The position numbers were made by a program, and so were the translations under genes. Shown piece after piece: positions 43,446 to 51,732 of a stretch of 64,000 bases of DNA (positions are counted from its first letter, which is position 1; the number at the start of each line of letters is the position of its first letter). The stretch is from Streptomyces californicus. Its GTDB lineage: Bacteria > Actinomycetota > Actinomycetes > Streptomycetales > Streptomycetaceae. The DNA lies in contig NZ_JNZZ01000001.1 in NCBI RefSeq assembly GCF_000717645.1, positions 434,001 to 498,000 of the forward strand, written 5' to 3'. The notes below the pieces were generated by a model. The model was given only the letters and a program-made list of their open reading frames with translations, was not told where the DNA came from and made no database searches.

Positions 43446-45185
43446 ATGGAGCCGAATTCCTCGCAGTCCACGCCCGCACCCGCCGATGCCGCGTCCGCAC
43501 GCGGCCCCGGTGGACGTCCCGGGGCGCCCGGGCCCGTTCCCGGCGCCCATGTCGACACGTTCGCGCGCGACCACCTCCCGCCGCCGGAGCTGTGGCCCGA
43601 GCTGATCCTGGACGACCCCGTGCCGCGCTACCCCGACCGGCTGAACTGCGGCCGGGAGCTGCTGGACCGGACCGTCGAGGAGTACGGCCCCGACCGGCCG
43701 GCGCTGCGCTCGGACGACGGGAGCGTGTGGAGCTACGGCGAGCTGCGGGAGACGGTGGACCGGATCGCCCGGGTGCTGACGGAGGACCTGGGCGTGGTGC
43801 CGGGCAACCGGGTGCTGCTGCGCGGGCCGACCACCCCCTGGCTGGCCGCCTGCTGGCTCGCCGTCATGAAGGCGGGCGCGGTCGCCGTCACCGTACTGGC
43901 GCAGGCGCGCGCCGCCGAGCTGGCCACCGTCTGCTCGCTGGCGCGGATCGGCCACGCCCTGTGCGACGCCCGCTCGGTACGGGATCTGGCGCAGGCGGAC
44001 GCCGAGGGGCTGCGGATCACGCTGTTCGGCGGGGACGGGCCCGATGACCTGACGCGCCTGGCGGAGCGGCGGAGCGGGCCGTTCCGGGCGGTGGACACGG
44101 CCGCCGACGAGGTCGCGCTCATCGCCTTCACCTCGGGGACCACCGGGCGGCCCAAGGGCTGCATGCATCTGCACCGGGACCTTCTGGCGATCGCGGACAC
44201 CTTCTCCCGCCGGGTGCTGCGCCCCACGCCCGAGGACGTGTTCGCGGGGAGCCCGCCGCTCGGCTTCACCTTCGGGCTCGGCGGGCTGCTGGTCTTCCCC
44301 CTGCGGGCGGGGGCGTCGGCGCTGCTGCTGGAGCAGGCGGGACCGGGCCGGCTCCTGCCCGCGCTGGAGCGGCACCGCGTCTCGGTGCTGTTCACCGCGC
44401 CGACCGCCTACCGCGCGATGCTCGGCGAGCTCGACGGCCACGACCTGTCGGCGCTGCGGCGGTGCGTGTCGGCCGGGGAGAACCTGCCGGCGGCGACCTG
44501 GCACGCCTGGCACGAGGCGACCGGACTGCGCATCATCAACGGCATCGGGGCCACCGAGCTGCTGCACATCTTCATCTCGGCCGCCGACGACGCGATCCGC
44601 CCCGGTCTGACAGGGGTGCCGGTGCCGGGCTGGCAGGCCCGGGTGGTGGACGAGCAGGGGGAGGAACTGCCCGACGGCGAACCGGGACTGCTCGCCGTGC
44701 GCGGCCCGGTCGGCTGCCGCTATCTGGCCGACCCCCGGCAGACGGAGTACGTGCGGCACGGCTGGAACATGACCGGCGACACCTTCGTCCGCGAACCGGA
44801 CGGCTACTTCCGCTACGTGGCCCGCGCCGACGACATGATCATCTCCTCCGGCTACAACATCGCGGGTCCCGAGGTGGAGGACGCCCTGCTGCGCCACCCG
44901 GAGGTCGCGGAGGCGGCCGTGGTGGGGCGGGCGGACGAGCTGCGCGGCGAGATCGTGGTGGCGCACGTGGTGCTGCGGGAGGGCTCGGAGCTGACGGCGG
45001 ACTCGCTGCGCGCCCACATGAAGGCCGCCCTCGCCCCGCACAAGTGCCCCCGCGTCTTCGTGTTCGACCGGTCCCTGCCCCGTACCGCGACGGGGAAGCT
45101 CCAGCGGTTCCTGCTCCGGGACCAGCCGCTCCAGGTGTACGGACCAGGACCGACTCGATCCCGCCCATGGCCCCCGCACGCGTAG
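43446..45185 (+). CDS. Aryl-CoA ligase, probably 2-aminobenzoate-CoA ligase
   Basis: A 579-residue acyl-adenylate-forming ligase of the benzoate/2-aminobenzoate-CoA ligase group. The P-loop-like motif is AFTSGTTGRPKGCMHLHRD (about residues 231-250), then NGIGATELLHIF (aromatic-acid ligase version of the GxTE motif), GYFRYVARADDMIISSGYNI (about 455-475) and the catalytic Lys in RTATGKLQRFLLR near the C-terminus. It activates the aromatic acid to its CoA ester at ATP cost. The SSGYNI and HIFIS segments favour a benzoate-type over a fatty-acid substrate. Choice of 2-aminobenzoate rests on the downstream fusion enzyme and RidA. Confidence 0.88.
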   Translation: MEPNSSQSTPAPADAASARGPGGRPGAPGPVPGAHVDTFARDHLPPPELWPELILDDPVPRYPDRLNCGRELLDRTVEEYGPDRPALRSDDGSVWSYGELRETVDRIARVLTEDLGVVPGNRVLLRGPTTPWLAACWLAVMKAGAVAVTVLAQARAAELATVCSLARIGHALCDARSVRDLAQADAEGLRITLFGGDGPDDLTRLAERRSGPFRAVDTAADEVALIAFTSGTTGRPKGCMHLHRDLLAIADTFSRRVLRPTPEDVFAGSPPLGFTFGLGGLLVFPLRAGASALLLEQAGPGRLLPALERHRVSVLFTAPTAYRAMLGELDGHDLSALRRCVSAGENLPAATWHAWHEATGLRIINGIGATELLHIFISAADDAIRPGLTGVPVPGWQARVVDEQGEELPDGEPGLLAVRGPVGCRYLADPRQTEYVRHGWNMTGDTFVREPDGYFRYVARADDMIISSGYNIAGPEVEDALLRHPEVAEAAVVGRADELRGEIVVAHVVLREGSELTADSLRAHMKAALAPHKCPRVFVFDRSLPRTATGKLQRFLLRDQPLQVYGPGPTRSRPWPPHA

Positions 45186-45209
45186 GGAGTCACGGCTAGG
45201 GTCGCCCGC

Positions 45210-46268
45210 ATGGTGAAGAGGCTTCCGTTCGACGATGCGCTGCGCTCCTCCGTGGGCGTTCCGAAGCGGAGCAGGCTTCTGGACAGCAGTCCGCGTTCCC
45301 GGGTGTGGCGGGTCCGGCTGGCCGACCGGAGTCTGGTGATCGTCAAGCAGATCACCGACGGCGGGGACACGGGCGCCGACGCCGACACGCGCTTCGCGCG
45401 GGAGGTCGCCGGGCTGCGTCTGGCGGGGCGGGCGACCGGGCCCGCCGTGGCGCCGGCGGTGATCGCCACGGACGCGCCCGCACGGGTGATGGTCCTCGAT
45501 CACCTGCACGACCTGGGCAGGACGGACGACTGGATGCCCGGGTACGCCGCGTCGCTCGCCCGGCTGCACGCCCTGACCGGGCCCGGCGACGCGGGCGCGC
45601 TCCCGGCCTGGTCGGGGCCGACGGCCGCCGACGTGGACTCCTTCCTCGCCCTCGCCCGGGCGCTCGACGTACCCGTTCCGCCCCGGGCGGTCGAGGAACT
45701 CACCGCGCTCCTGGACCGGTTGGACCCCGCCCCTCATCATGCGCTGCTGCACGGCGACCCGTGCCCCGGCAACGACCTGCGCACCGCCGAGGGGGTCCGT
45801 TTCGTCGACTTCGAACGGGCCTCGCTCGGCAACGGACTGGTCGAACTCGCGTACTTCCGGATCGGCTTCCCCACCTGTTGGTGCGCGATGTCGGTCACCG
45901 CGGCCCCGCTCGCGGAGGTCGAGGACGTCTACCGGACCACCTGGCGCGGCCTCACGGGCAGGGAGGTGCCGGGCGACCTCGCCGACGCGTGCGCCGGCTG
46001 GCTGATCCAGGGAGACGCGCTCGTCGAGCGGGCCCACCGCGGGACGGTCGACCAGCTCGCCCGGGTACCCGCCGAGGACTTCGCGTGGGGCCGCGTCTCC
46101 GCCCGTGAGCGGCTCGTCCACCGCCTCGGCGTGGTCGCCGGCATGACCCGCGACCACGATCGTCTCCACGCCGTGGGCCGCCTCAGCTCCGCCCTGGCCG
46201 TACGGCTGCTGGAACGCTGGCCGAAGCTGCGGCCCCTGCCCACCCACGAGGCCCGCCCATGGTTCTAG
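45210..46268 (+). CDS. Aminoglycoside phosphotransferase-like kinase
   Basis: A 352-residue protein kinase-fold (APH/choline kinase-type) enzyme. It has the catalytic loop LLHGDPCPGNDLR (about residues 181-193, Brenner HGDxxxxN) and the metal-binding VRFVDFERASLGNGLVELAY (about 198-217). The N-lobe Lys lies in LVIVKQITDG. It starts 24 bp after the ligase gene and may be co-transcribed. Substrate unknown; the family phosphorylates small alcohols and amines as well as antibiotics, so resistance should not be assumed. Confidence 0.82.
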   Translation: MVKRLPFDDALRSSVGVPKRSRLLDSSPRSRVWRVRLADRSLVIVKQITDGGDTGADADTRFAREVAGLRLAGRATGPAVAPAVIATDAPARVMVLDHLHDLGRTDDWMPGYAASLARLHALTGPGDAGALPAWSGPTAADVDSFLALARALDVPVPPRAVEELTALLDRLDPAPHHALLHGDPCPGNDLRTAEGVRFVDFERASLGNGLVELAYFRIGFPTCWCAMSVTAAPLAEVEDVYRTTWRGLTGREVPGDLADACAGWLIQGDALVERAHRGTVDQLARVPAEDFAWGRVSARERLVHRLGVVAGMTRDHDRLHAVGRLSSALAVRLLERWPKLRPLPTHEARPWF

Positions 46269-46335
46269 GCGTCTTCGAGCTGTCGGCCGGCCCGGACGTC
46301 GAGGGTGACCGACATGTCGATCCCCCCGTGCTGCG

Positions 46336-46371
46336 TTGATCGACGTCTCACCTTCGTCCTAGGGTGATCAC
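46336..46371 (+). promoter_or_regulatory. Promoter of the PaaX-type gene, possibly leaderless
   Basis: TTGATC (46336-46341), an 18-bp spacer and TAGGGT (46360-46365) lie six bases before the GTG start at 46372, the geometry of a leaderless Streptomyces message. AGGG inside the -10 could alternatively act as a ribosome-binding site of a longer transcript. Confidence 0.5.
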
Positions 46372-47190
46372 GTGGCCGAGTCGCGCACCCCCCGCTCCCT
46401 CATCGTCTCGCTCTACGGTGCGTACGGCCGTCCGGCGGACGGCTCGCCGTTCGCGGTGTCGGAGCTGATCCGCCTGCTGCACGCGGTGGGCGTGGACGCC
46501 CCGTCCGTACGTTCCTGCGTCTCGCGGCTCAAGCGGCGCGGTCTGCTGGTCGCGGCCCGCGCGGCGGACGGGTCGGCGGGGTACGCGCTGTCGCCGGAGG
46601 CCCGGCAGGTGCTGGACGACGGGGACCGGCGGATCTACGGGCGGCCGGTGCCCCTGCTGTCCGACGGCTGGGTCCTCGCGGTGTTCTCCGTGCCCGAGGC
46701 GGAGCGCAGCAAGCGCCATCTGCTCCGCTCCCGGCTGGCCAGGCTGGGCTTCGGCACCGCCGCGCCCGGGGTGTGGATCGCGCCGGCCGGACTGTACGAG
46801 GAGACCCGGCACACCCTGGAACGCCTCGGACTCGCCCCGTACGTCGACCTGTTCCGCGGCGACCACCTCGGCTTCGCCGCCACCCGCGAGACGGCGGCCC
46901 GCTGGTGGGACCTGGACACGGTGGCGCGCCTGCACCGCGACTTCCTGGAGCTGCACGAGCCGGTGCTGTGGGAGTGGGAGGAGTCCGGGGCCGACGGCCC
47001 GCCCCGCCCGCAGGCCGCCTACCGGGACTATCTGCTGGCGCTGGACTCCTGGCGGCAACTCCCGTACGCGGACCCGGGCCTGCCCGTCGAGCTGCTGCCG
47101 GACGACTGGCCCGGCGGACGGTCGGCGGAGGTCTTCGGCCGCCTGCACGAGCTGCTCCGGGACGCCGGGGAGCGGTACGTACGGGAGTGA
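46372..47190 (+). CDS. PaaX-family transcriptional regulator
   Basis: A 272-residue regulator. The N-terminal PaaX winged helix contains PRSLIVSLYGAYGR and GVDAPSVRSCVSRLKRRGLL (recognition helix, about residues 40-60), followed by the middle and C-terminal PaaX domains with VFSVPEAERSKRHLLRSRLA, FGTAAPGVWIAP and the closing LELHEPVLWEW. PaaX proteins are repressors relieved by aryl-CoA thioesters, which fits an aerobic CoA-dependent aromatic-acid cluster. Reads outward from the ligase gene. Confidence 0.9.
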   Translation: MAESRTPRSLIVSLYGAYGRPADGSPFAVSELIRLLHAVGVDAPSVRSCVSRLKRRGLLVAARAADGSAGYALSPEARQVLDDGDRRIYGRPVPLLSDGWVLAVFSVPEAERSKRHLLRSRLARLGFGTAAPGVWIAPAGLYEETRHTLERLGLAPYVDLFRGDHLGFAATRETAARWWDLDTVARLHRDFLELHEPVLWEWEESGADGPPRPQAAYRDYLLALDSWRQLPYADPGLPVELLPDDWPGGRSAEVFGRLHELLRDAGERYVRE

Positions 47191-47249
47191 CCTCCGCGCG
47201 ACGGAAATCCAGGTGCCCCGACCGCCCGCCCCCGGGCACGATGAGGCAT

Positions 47250-47339
47250 GACCTGGACCCTCAGCGTCGGCATCGACGTGCTCCCCGGCCCGTCGCCCGC
47301 CGCGCAGCCCGTCGAGCACGCGGCGGGGCCGCTGTGACG
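47250..47339 (+). CDS. Possible short leader peptide
   Basis: An ATG-initiated frame of 29 codons (MTWTLSVGIDVLPG...) whose stop overlaps the GTG of the next frame (GTGA). The ribosome-binding site is poor. It may be translated as the first of three overlapping small frames after the PaaX-type gene, or it may be chance. Confidence 0.25.
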
Positions 47340-47438
47340 GCGCGGGAGCGGCCGGCCTCGGACGAGCCGGTCCCCGAGCCGATGTGGCTCCCGGCCGCGG
47401 ACGGTGGGCGGGGGGGGGGGGGCGGGGGGGGGTCGTGA
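47337..47438 (+). CDS. Small frame interrupted at a poly-G tract
   Basis: GTG 47337 opens a frame reading VTARERPASDEPVPEPMWLP AADGGR that then runs through the G tracts into a Gly stretch and stops at 47436-47438. The stop overlaps the GTG of the next small gene. One extra G in the tract would fuse the two into a single ~134-residue product. It could be the true N-terminal part of the downstream gene or a chance frame. Confidence 0.3.
   Translation, partial: TARERPASDEPVPEPMWLPAADGGRGGGGGGGS
47411..47432 (+). repeat. G12-C-G9 homopolymer tract
   Basis: Twelve G, one C and nine G in a row lie exactly at the junction of two small reading frames that are in different phase. Such tracts slip during replication and are also prone to sequencing error. 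Confidence 0.95.
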
Positions 47439-47740
47439 GCACCTACGGGGGCATGGCCCACGAGGATGTGTCCACCATCGGGCGGGGGCGCGGCTCCGGC
47501 AGATGGATCACCATCGACACGGGATCACGCCATCTCCACACCTTCCGGGCGCAGTTGGTGTACACGCCCGCGGTGCTGCGGCGGGCGAGAGGGTTCTGCA
47601 CTCCGCCGCCCGCCCGGGAGGAGGCGGAGGAGCTGGCCGCCCTGCTGGAGCGGCTCGCCCCCGCCTACCGCGACTCCCACTACCGCACGTCCCACCCCAC
47701 GCCGTGCCTCTGCCACACCTGCCTGGTCACCCCAGAGTGA
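47435..47740 (+). CDS. Small Cys-containing protein of unknown function
   Basis: A 101-residue protein (95 residues if ATG 47453 is used). It has Arg-rich and helical stretches (AREEAEELAALLERLAPAYR) and ends CLCHTCLVTPE, where three close Cys could bind metal. I do not recognise the family. The G tract just upstream could serve as its ribosome-binding site or hide a longer N-terminus. Its last 14 bp overlap the convergent monooxygenase gene. Confidence 0.55.
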   Translation: MSTYGGMAHEDVSTIGRGRGSGRWITIDTGSRHLHTFRAQLVYTPAVLRRARGFCTPPPAREEAEELAALLERLAPAYRDSHYRTSHPTPCLCHTCLVTPE

Positions 47741-50132
47741 GCCGGGGCCCCGGGCCGTCGGTGCGGCCGGTGGGCGGGGGCCGACTGCCCGCCGCGTACG
47801 GGAGGGGCCAGGGCGCGCCGGGGCCGGTGTACCCCTGTTCGGCCGCCGCGTGCAGGGTCCAGTGCGGGTCGTACAAGTGCGGGCGGGCCAGCGCGCACAG
47901 GTCCGCCCGGCCCGCCAGGAGCAGGGAGTTGACGTCGTCCCAGGACGAGATCGCGCCGACCGCGACGACGGGGACGCCGACGGCGTTGCGGATCCGGTCG
48001 GCGTACGGGGTCTGGTAGGAGCGGCCGAACTCGGGGCGCTCCTCGGGCACGACCTGGCCGGTGGAGACGTCGATGGCGTCGGCCCCGTGCTCGGCGAAGG
48101 CGCGGGCGATCGTGACAGCTTCCTCGGCGTCGGTGCCGCCCTCGGCCCAGTCGGTGGCGGAGATCCGGACGGTCATCGGCCTTTCCCCCGGCCAGACTTC
48201 GCGTACGGCGTCGAAGACGTCGAGAGGGAAGCGGAGGCGGTTTCGCAGGGATCCGCCGTGCGCGTCGGTGCGGTGGTTGGTGAGCGGGGAGAGGAAGCCG
48301 GAGAGCAGGTAGCCGTGCGCGCAGTGGAGTTCGAGGAGATCGAAGCCGGCGGCGGCGGCACGGCGGGCGGCGGAGACGAACTGCTCGCGTACGGCGTCCA
48401 GTCCGGCCCGGTCCAGCTCGGCCGGGACCTGGCTGACGCCCGGCGCGTACGGGAGCGGGGAAGCGGCTGCCAGCGGCCAGTTGCCCCTCTCCAGGGGCTG
48501 GTCGATGCCCTCCCACATGAGCTTGGTGGAGCCCTTGCGGCCGGAGTGTCCGAGCTGGACGCCGATGGCGGCGCCGGGGGCGGAGGTGTGGACGAAGTCG
48601 GTGATCCGCCGCCAGCCCAGGGCCTGTTCGTCGTTCCACAGGCCCGTGCAACCGGGGGTGATGCGGCCCTCCGGGCTGACGCAGACCATCTCGGTCATGG
48701 TCAGTGCGGCGCCGCCGAGCGCGCGCGCCCCGAGGTGGACGAGGTGGAAGTCGCCGGGGAGCCCGTCGACGGCGGAGTACATGTCCATGGGTGAGACGAC
48801 GACCCGGTTGCGCAGTTCGAGGCCGCGCAGCCGCAGCGGGGTGAACATCGGCGGGGTGCCAGGCCGACAGCCGAACTCCTCCTCGACGGCGGCGGTGAAC
48901 GAGGCGTCGCGCAGCCGGAGGTTGGCGTGGGTGACCCGGCGGCTGCGGGTGAGCAGGTTGAACGCGAAGCGGCGGGGCGGCTGGTCCACGTAGCCCGCCA
49001 GCTCCTCGAACCATCGCAGGCTGGCGGCGGCCGCCCGCTGGGTGGAGGCGACGACCGGGCGCCGCTCCGCCTCGTACGCGGCCAACGCGGCGGGCAGGTC
49101 GGGCTGTTCCTCCACGCAGGCGGCCAGCGCGAGGGCGTCCTCGACGGCGAGCTTGGTCCCGGAGCCGATGGAGAAGTGGGCGGTGTGGGCGGCGTCCCCG
49201 ATGAGCACCGTCCTCCCGTGGGACCAGCGGGAGTTGGTGACCGTACGGAAGACGAGCCAGGAGGACCGGTTGCCGCGCAGGGGGCGTCCGCCGAGCGCTT
49301 CGGAGAAGAACGCGGCGCAGCGGGCGGCGGATTCGGCGGGGTCGCAGGTGTCGAGCCCGGCTGCGCGCCACACCTCCTCGCGCATCTCGACGATGACGGT
49401 GGAGGCGTCGGCGGCGTACGGGTAGCCGTGCGCCTGCATGACGCCGTGGGGGGTTTCGGCGATCTCGAACCGGAAGGCGTCGAGCGCGAAGTCGGCGGCG
49501 AGCCAGATGTAGCGGTTGCGGTGCTCGGTGACGGCGGGGCCGAAGGATTCGGGGTGGGCCTGCCGGGTGGCGCTGTGCACCCCGTCGGCGGCGACGACGA
49601 GGTCGTGGTCGGCGGCCAGGGCGTCGGCGGGCGGGGCCGGCGCACGGAAACGCAGGTCGACGCCGAGGCCGGCGCAGCGCTCGTGCAGGATCTCCAGGAG
49701 CCGGCGCCGACCGAGGGCGGCGAAACCGTGACCACCGGAGGTGTGGGTGCGGCCGCGGTGGACGATGTCGATGGTGTCCCAGCGGACGAACTCGCGGCAC
49801 AGCGCCCGGTACACCTCGGGGTCGGCGTGCTCGATGCCGCCGAGGGTCTCGTCGGAGAGGACGACACCGAAGCCGAAGGTGTCGTCGGGAGCGTTGCGCT
49901 CGAAGACGGTGACCTCGCGGTCCGGGTCGAGCCGCTTGAGGAGGGCCGCGGCGTAGAGCCCGCCGGGGCCGCCGCCGATGACCGCGATCCGCCGCACGGA
50001 GCCGTTCCGGGCGGGGGCGGGCGCCGTGTCCGAAGGGCGGTGGCCGGGTCCCGCCGCCGTCTCCGGGGGCCGGGAGGGCGCGCCGGGGCCGGACGGGGCG
50101 CCGGGAGGCCGGGAGGGGCCGGGGGCCGGCAC
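47727..50132 (-). CDS. Aryl-CoA monooxygenase/reductase fusion (2-aminobenzoyl-CoA or salicylyl-CoA type)
   Basis: An 801-residue two-domain flavoenzyme. After an Ala/Pro/Gly linker, the class A monooxygenase domain starts RRIAVIGGGPGGLYAAALLK and has GRTVLIGDAAHTAHFSIGSG. The last ~390 residues are an old yellow enzyme-type FMN reductase (FTPLRLRGLELRNRVVVSPM, then GVQLGHSGRKG, FDLLELHCAHGYLLSGFLSP and NHRTDAHGGSLRNR). This architecture is that of 2-aminobenzoyl-CoA monooxygenase/reductase and of salicylyl-CoA 5-hydroxylase/oxidoreductase. GTG 50132 overlaps nothing but lies right at the crotonase stop with AGGGGCGG upstream; GTG 49997 (756 residues) starts directly at the Rossmann fold and is equally possible. 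It would hydroxylate and reduce the aromatic ring of the CoA ester. Confidence 0.9.
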   Translation of the reverse strand: MPAPGPSRPPGAPSGPGAPSRPPETAAGPGHRPSDTAPAPARNGSVRRIAVIGGGPGGLYAAALLKRLDPDREVTVFERNAPDDTFGFGVVLSDETLGGIEHADPEVYRALCREFVRWDTIDIVHRGRTHTSGGHGFAALGRRRLLEILHERCAGLGVDLRFRAPAPPADALAADHDLVVAADGVHSATRQAHPESFGPAVTEHRNRYIWLAADFALDAFRFEIAETPHGVMQAHGYPYAADASTVIVEMREEVWRAAGLDTCDPAESAARCAAFFSEALGGRPLRGNRSSWLVFRTVTNSRWSHGRTVLIGDAAHTAHFSIGSGTKLAVEDALALAACVEEQPDLPAALAAYEAERRPVVASTQRAAAASLRWFEELAGYVDQPPRRFAFNLLTRSRRVTHANLRLRDASFTAAVEEEFGCRPGTPPMFTPLRLRGLELRNRVVVSPMDMYSAVDGLPGDFHLVHLGARALGGAALTMTEMVCVSPEGRITPGCTGLWNDEQALGWRRITDFVHTSAPGAAIGVQLGHSGRKGSTKLMWEGIDQPLERGNWPLAAASPLPYAPGVSQVPAELDRAGLDAVREQFVSAARRAAAAGFDLLELHCAHGYLLSGFLSPLTNHRTDAHGGSLRNRLRFPLDVFDAVREVWPGERPMTVRISATDWAEGGTDAEEAVTIARAFAEHGADAIDVSTGQVVPEERPEFGRSYQTPYADRIRNAVGVPVVAVGAISSWDDVNSLLLAGRADLCALARPHLYDPHWTLHAAAEQGYTGPGAPWPLPYAAGSRPPPTGRTDGPGPRLTLG

Positions 50133-50134
50133 GG

Positions 50135-50962
50135 CTACCGCCCCTGCCACGTCGGGGGCCGCTTCTCGGTGAAGGCGGCGTGGAACTCCGCGTAGTCCTC
50201 GCCGTGCATCAGGAGCGCCTGGGTGTTGGCGTCCAGTTCGACGGCGGCGGCGAGGGGCATGTCGAGTTCGGCGGTGAGCAGGGCCTTGGTCTGGGCGAGC
50301 GCGAGGGCGGGGCCGTCGGCGAGGCGGCGGGCCAGCTCGGCGGCGCGCTCGTCGGCCTTCCCCTCCTCGGCCAGCTCGCTGATCAGCCCGATCCGCTCGG
50401 CCTCGGGCGCCCGGACGGCGTCCCCGAGCATCAGGAGGCGGGTGGCGTGGCCGAGGCCGACGACCCGGGGCAGCAGATAGGCGGCGCCCATGTCGCCGCC
50501 GGAGAGGCCGACCCGGGTGAAGAGGAAGGCGAAGCGGGCCGAGGGGTCGGCGACGCGGAAGTCCGCCGCCAGGGCCAGCACGGCCCCGGCCCCGGCGGCC
50601 ACCCCGTGGATCGCGGCGACGACGGGGAAGGGGCACTCCCGCAGGGCGCGGACGACCTGTCCGGTCATCCGGTTGAAGTCGAGGAGCCGCGCGGTGTCCA
50701 TGGACAGGGTGGCGCCGATGATCTCGTCGACGTCCCCGCCGGAGCAGAAGCCGCGCCCCTCCCCCGCGAGGACGAGAGCGCGGACCGAGCGTTCCCGGGA
50801 GAGCTCGGCGAGGAGGTCGCGCAGATCGGCGTAGGCGCCGAAGGTGAGCGCGTTGAGTTTCTCGGGGCGATCGAATGTGACGGTGGCCACACCGTCGTCC
50901 CGGGTCAGCCGCAGATGGCGCCAGCGTTCGGTGGTGCGGGCCGAGCTGGGAAACGGGCTCAT
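50135..50962 (-). CDS. Enoyl-CoA hydratase/isomerase family protein
   Basis: A 275-residue crotonase. The oxyanion-hole loops are GEGRGFCSGGDVDEIIGA (about residues 75-92) and AIHGVAAGAGAVLALAADFR (about 120-140). In FTRVGLSGGDMGAAYLLPRV the usual first catalytic Glu is replaced and an Asp follows, as in PaaG-type isomerases and ring-modifying crotonases. ATG 50962 has GGGGA eight bases upstream. It is the promoter-proximal gene before the monooxygenase/reductase and probably hydrates or isomerises the non-aromatic CoA product. Confidence 0.9.
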   Translation of the reverse strand: MSPFPSSARTTERWRHLRLTRDDGVATVTFDRPEKLNALTFGAYADLRDLLAELSRERSVRALVLAGEGRGFCSGGDVDEIIGATLSMDTARLLDFNRMTGQVVRALRECPFPVVAAIHGVAAGAGAVLALAADFRVADPSARFAFLFTRVGLSGGDMGAAYLLPRVVGLGHATRLLMLGDAVRAPEAERIGLISELAEEGKADERAAELARRLADGPALALAQTKALLTAELDMPLAAAVELDANTQALLMHGEDYAEFHAAFTEKRPPTWQGR

Positions 50963-51040
50963 GGAGGGGTCCCCTTCAGCGATCGGGCTGGTGCCGGCCG
51001 TGCGCGGGTCGCGTTCCGCCTCCGAAGCTATCACTCATAT

Positions 51041-51054
51041 GTGACCGCCGTCAC
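51041..51054. promoter_or_regulatory. Inverted repeat upstream of the crotonase operon
   Basis: GTGACCGCCGTCAC has perfect 5-bp arms (GTGAC/GTCAC) and lies 79 bp upstream of the crotonase start, next to TCACTCATATG. It may be an operator for the PaaX-type regulator or part of the divergent ATPase gene's promoter. Confidence 0.3.
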
Positions 51055-51207
51055 GAGGTCGCAATACGGCGTCCATGAGACCGTTGTGGCGAAAGTCCCC
51101 TTTGCTCCGGCCGACCGCCCCTATGGCGGGACCGGAGCGGTTCGTAAGGTTGAAACCAGGAAGTCTCGACTCGAGCATCAGGTGAACCCGAGCAGTCGTG
51201 AGAAACC

Positions 51208-51732
51208 GTGAACCGTGAAGCCGTGATCGGAGCAGCCGAGACCTCCCGCTCCGAGGAAGACCCGCATCCGAACGGAACCGCCGTGCCGCCCGACGTCCCC
51301 GTCCCCGCTTCCTGGCGCATCGCGCTGCCGCACTCCACCGCGGCCGTGCCGATCGCCCGTGCTCTCATCCGTACGGCGCTGTCCGACATCGACGCACCGG
51401 CCGACAGCGACACCGCCGAACTGCTCACCGCCGAACTGGTGGCGAACGCGGTCGAGCACACCCTGGGCGGCGAGCCCATCGAACTCGTCGTGGAGCTGCT
51501 GCCGACCGGCTGCCAGGTCGAGGTGCACGACCGCGACCCCGCCCCGCCGGGCGACCTGTCCCGGCCGGAGCCCGGGTGCGAGGTCGACCCCTGGCAGGAG
51601 CACGGCCGCGGCCTGCTGCTGATCCGGACCCTCAGCTCCGCCTGCGGTCACCGCACCACGGAGCACGGCAAGGCCGTCTGGTTCACGCTTCCGGCGATAC
51701 CGGCGCAGCCGGGCCCGTCCCCGGGGAGCTGA
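51208..51732 (+). CDS. Anti-sigma-factor-type ATP-binding protein (RsbW-like)
   Basis: A 174-residue HATPase_c protein of the SpoIIAB/RsbW kind abundant in Streptomyces. N-box: LLTAELVANAVEHTLGG (about residues 72-88); ATP-lid region: EVHDRDPAPP and EHGRGLLLIRTLSSACGHRT (about 130-150). Disordered N-terminus (1-35). Such proteins are serine kinases or anti-sigma factors for SigF/SigB-type regulators. No sigma factor or antagonist is adjacent. Its 3' end overlaps the convergent permease gene by 50 bp. Confidence 0.85.
   Translation: MNREAVIGAAETSRSEEDPHPNGTAVPPDVPVPASWRIALPHSTAAVPIARALIRTALSDIDAPADSDTAELLTAELVANAVEHTLGGEPIELVVELLPTGCQVEVHDRDPAPPGDLSRPEPGCEVDPWQEHGRGLLLIRTLSSACGHRTTEHGKAVWFTLPAIPAQPGPSPGS

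Noticed and set aside
43401..46247. 948-codon minus-strand frame across the ligase and kinase genes
   Set aside because: Covers two well-supported plus-strand genes and shows no motif.
45210..46268. Antibiotic resistance gene
   Set aside because: The APH fold is shared by many small-molecule kinases; context is catabolic and no specific resistance motif is visible.
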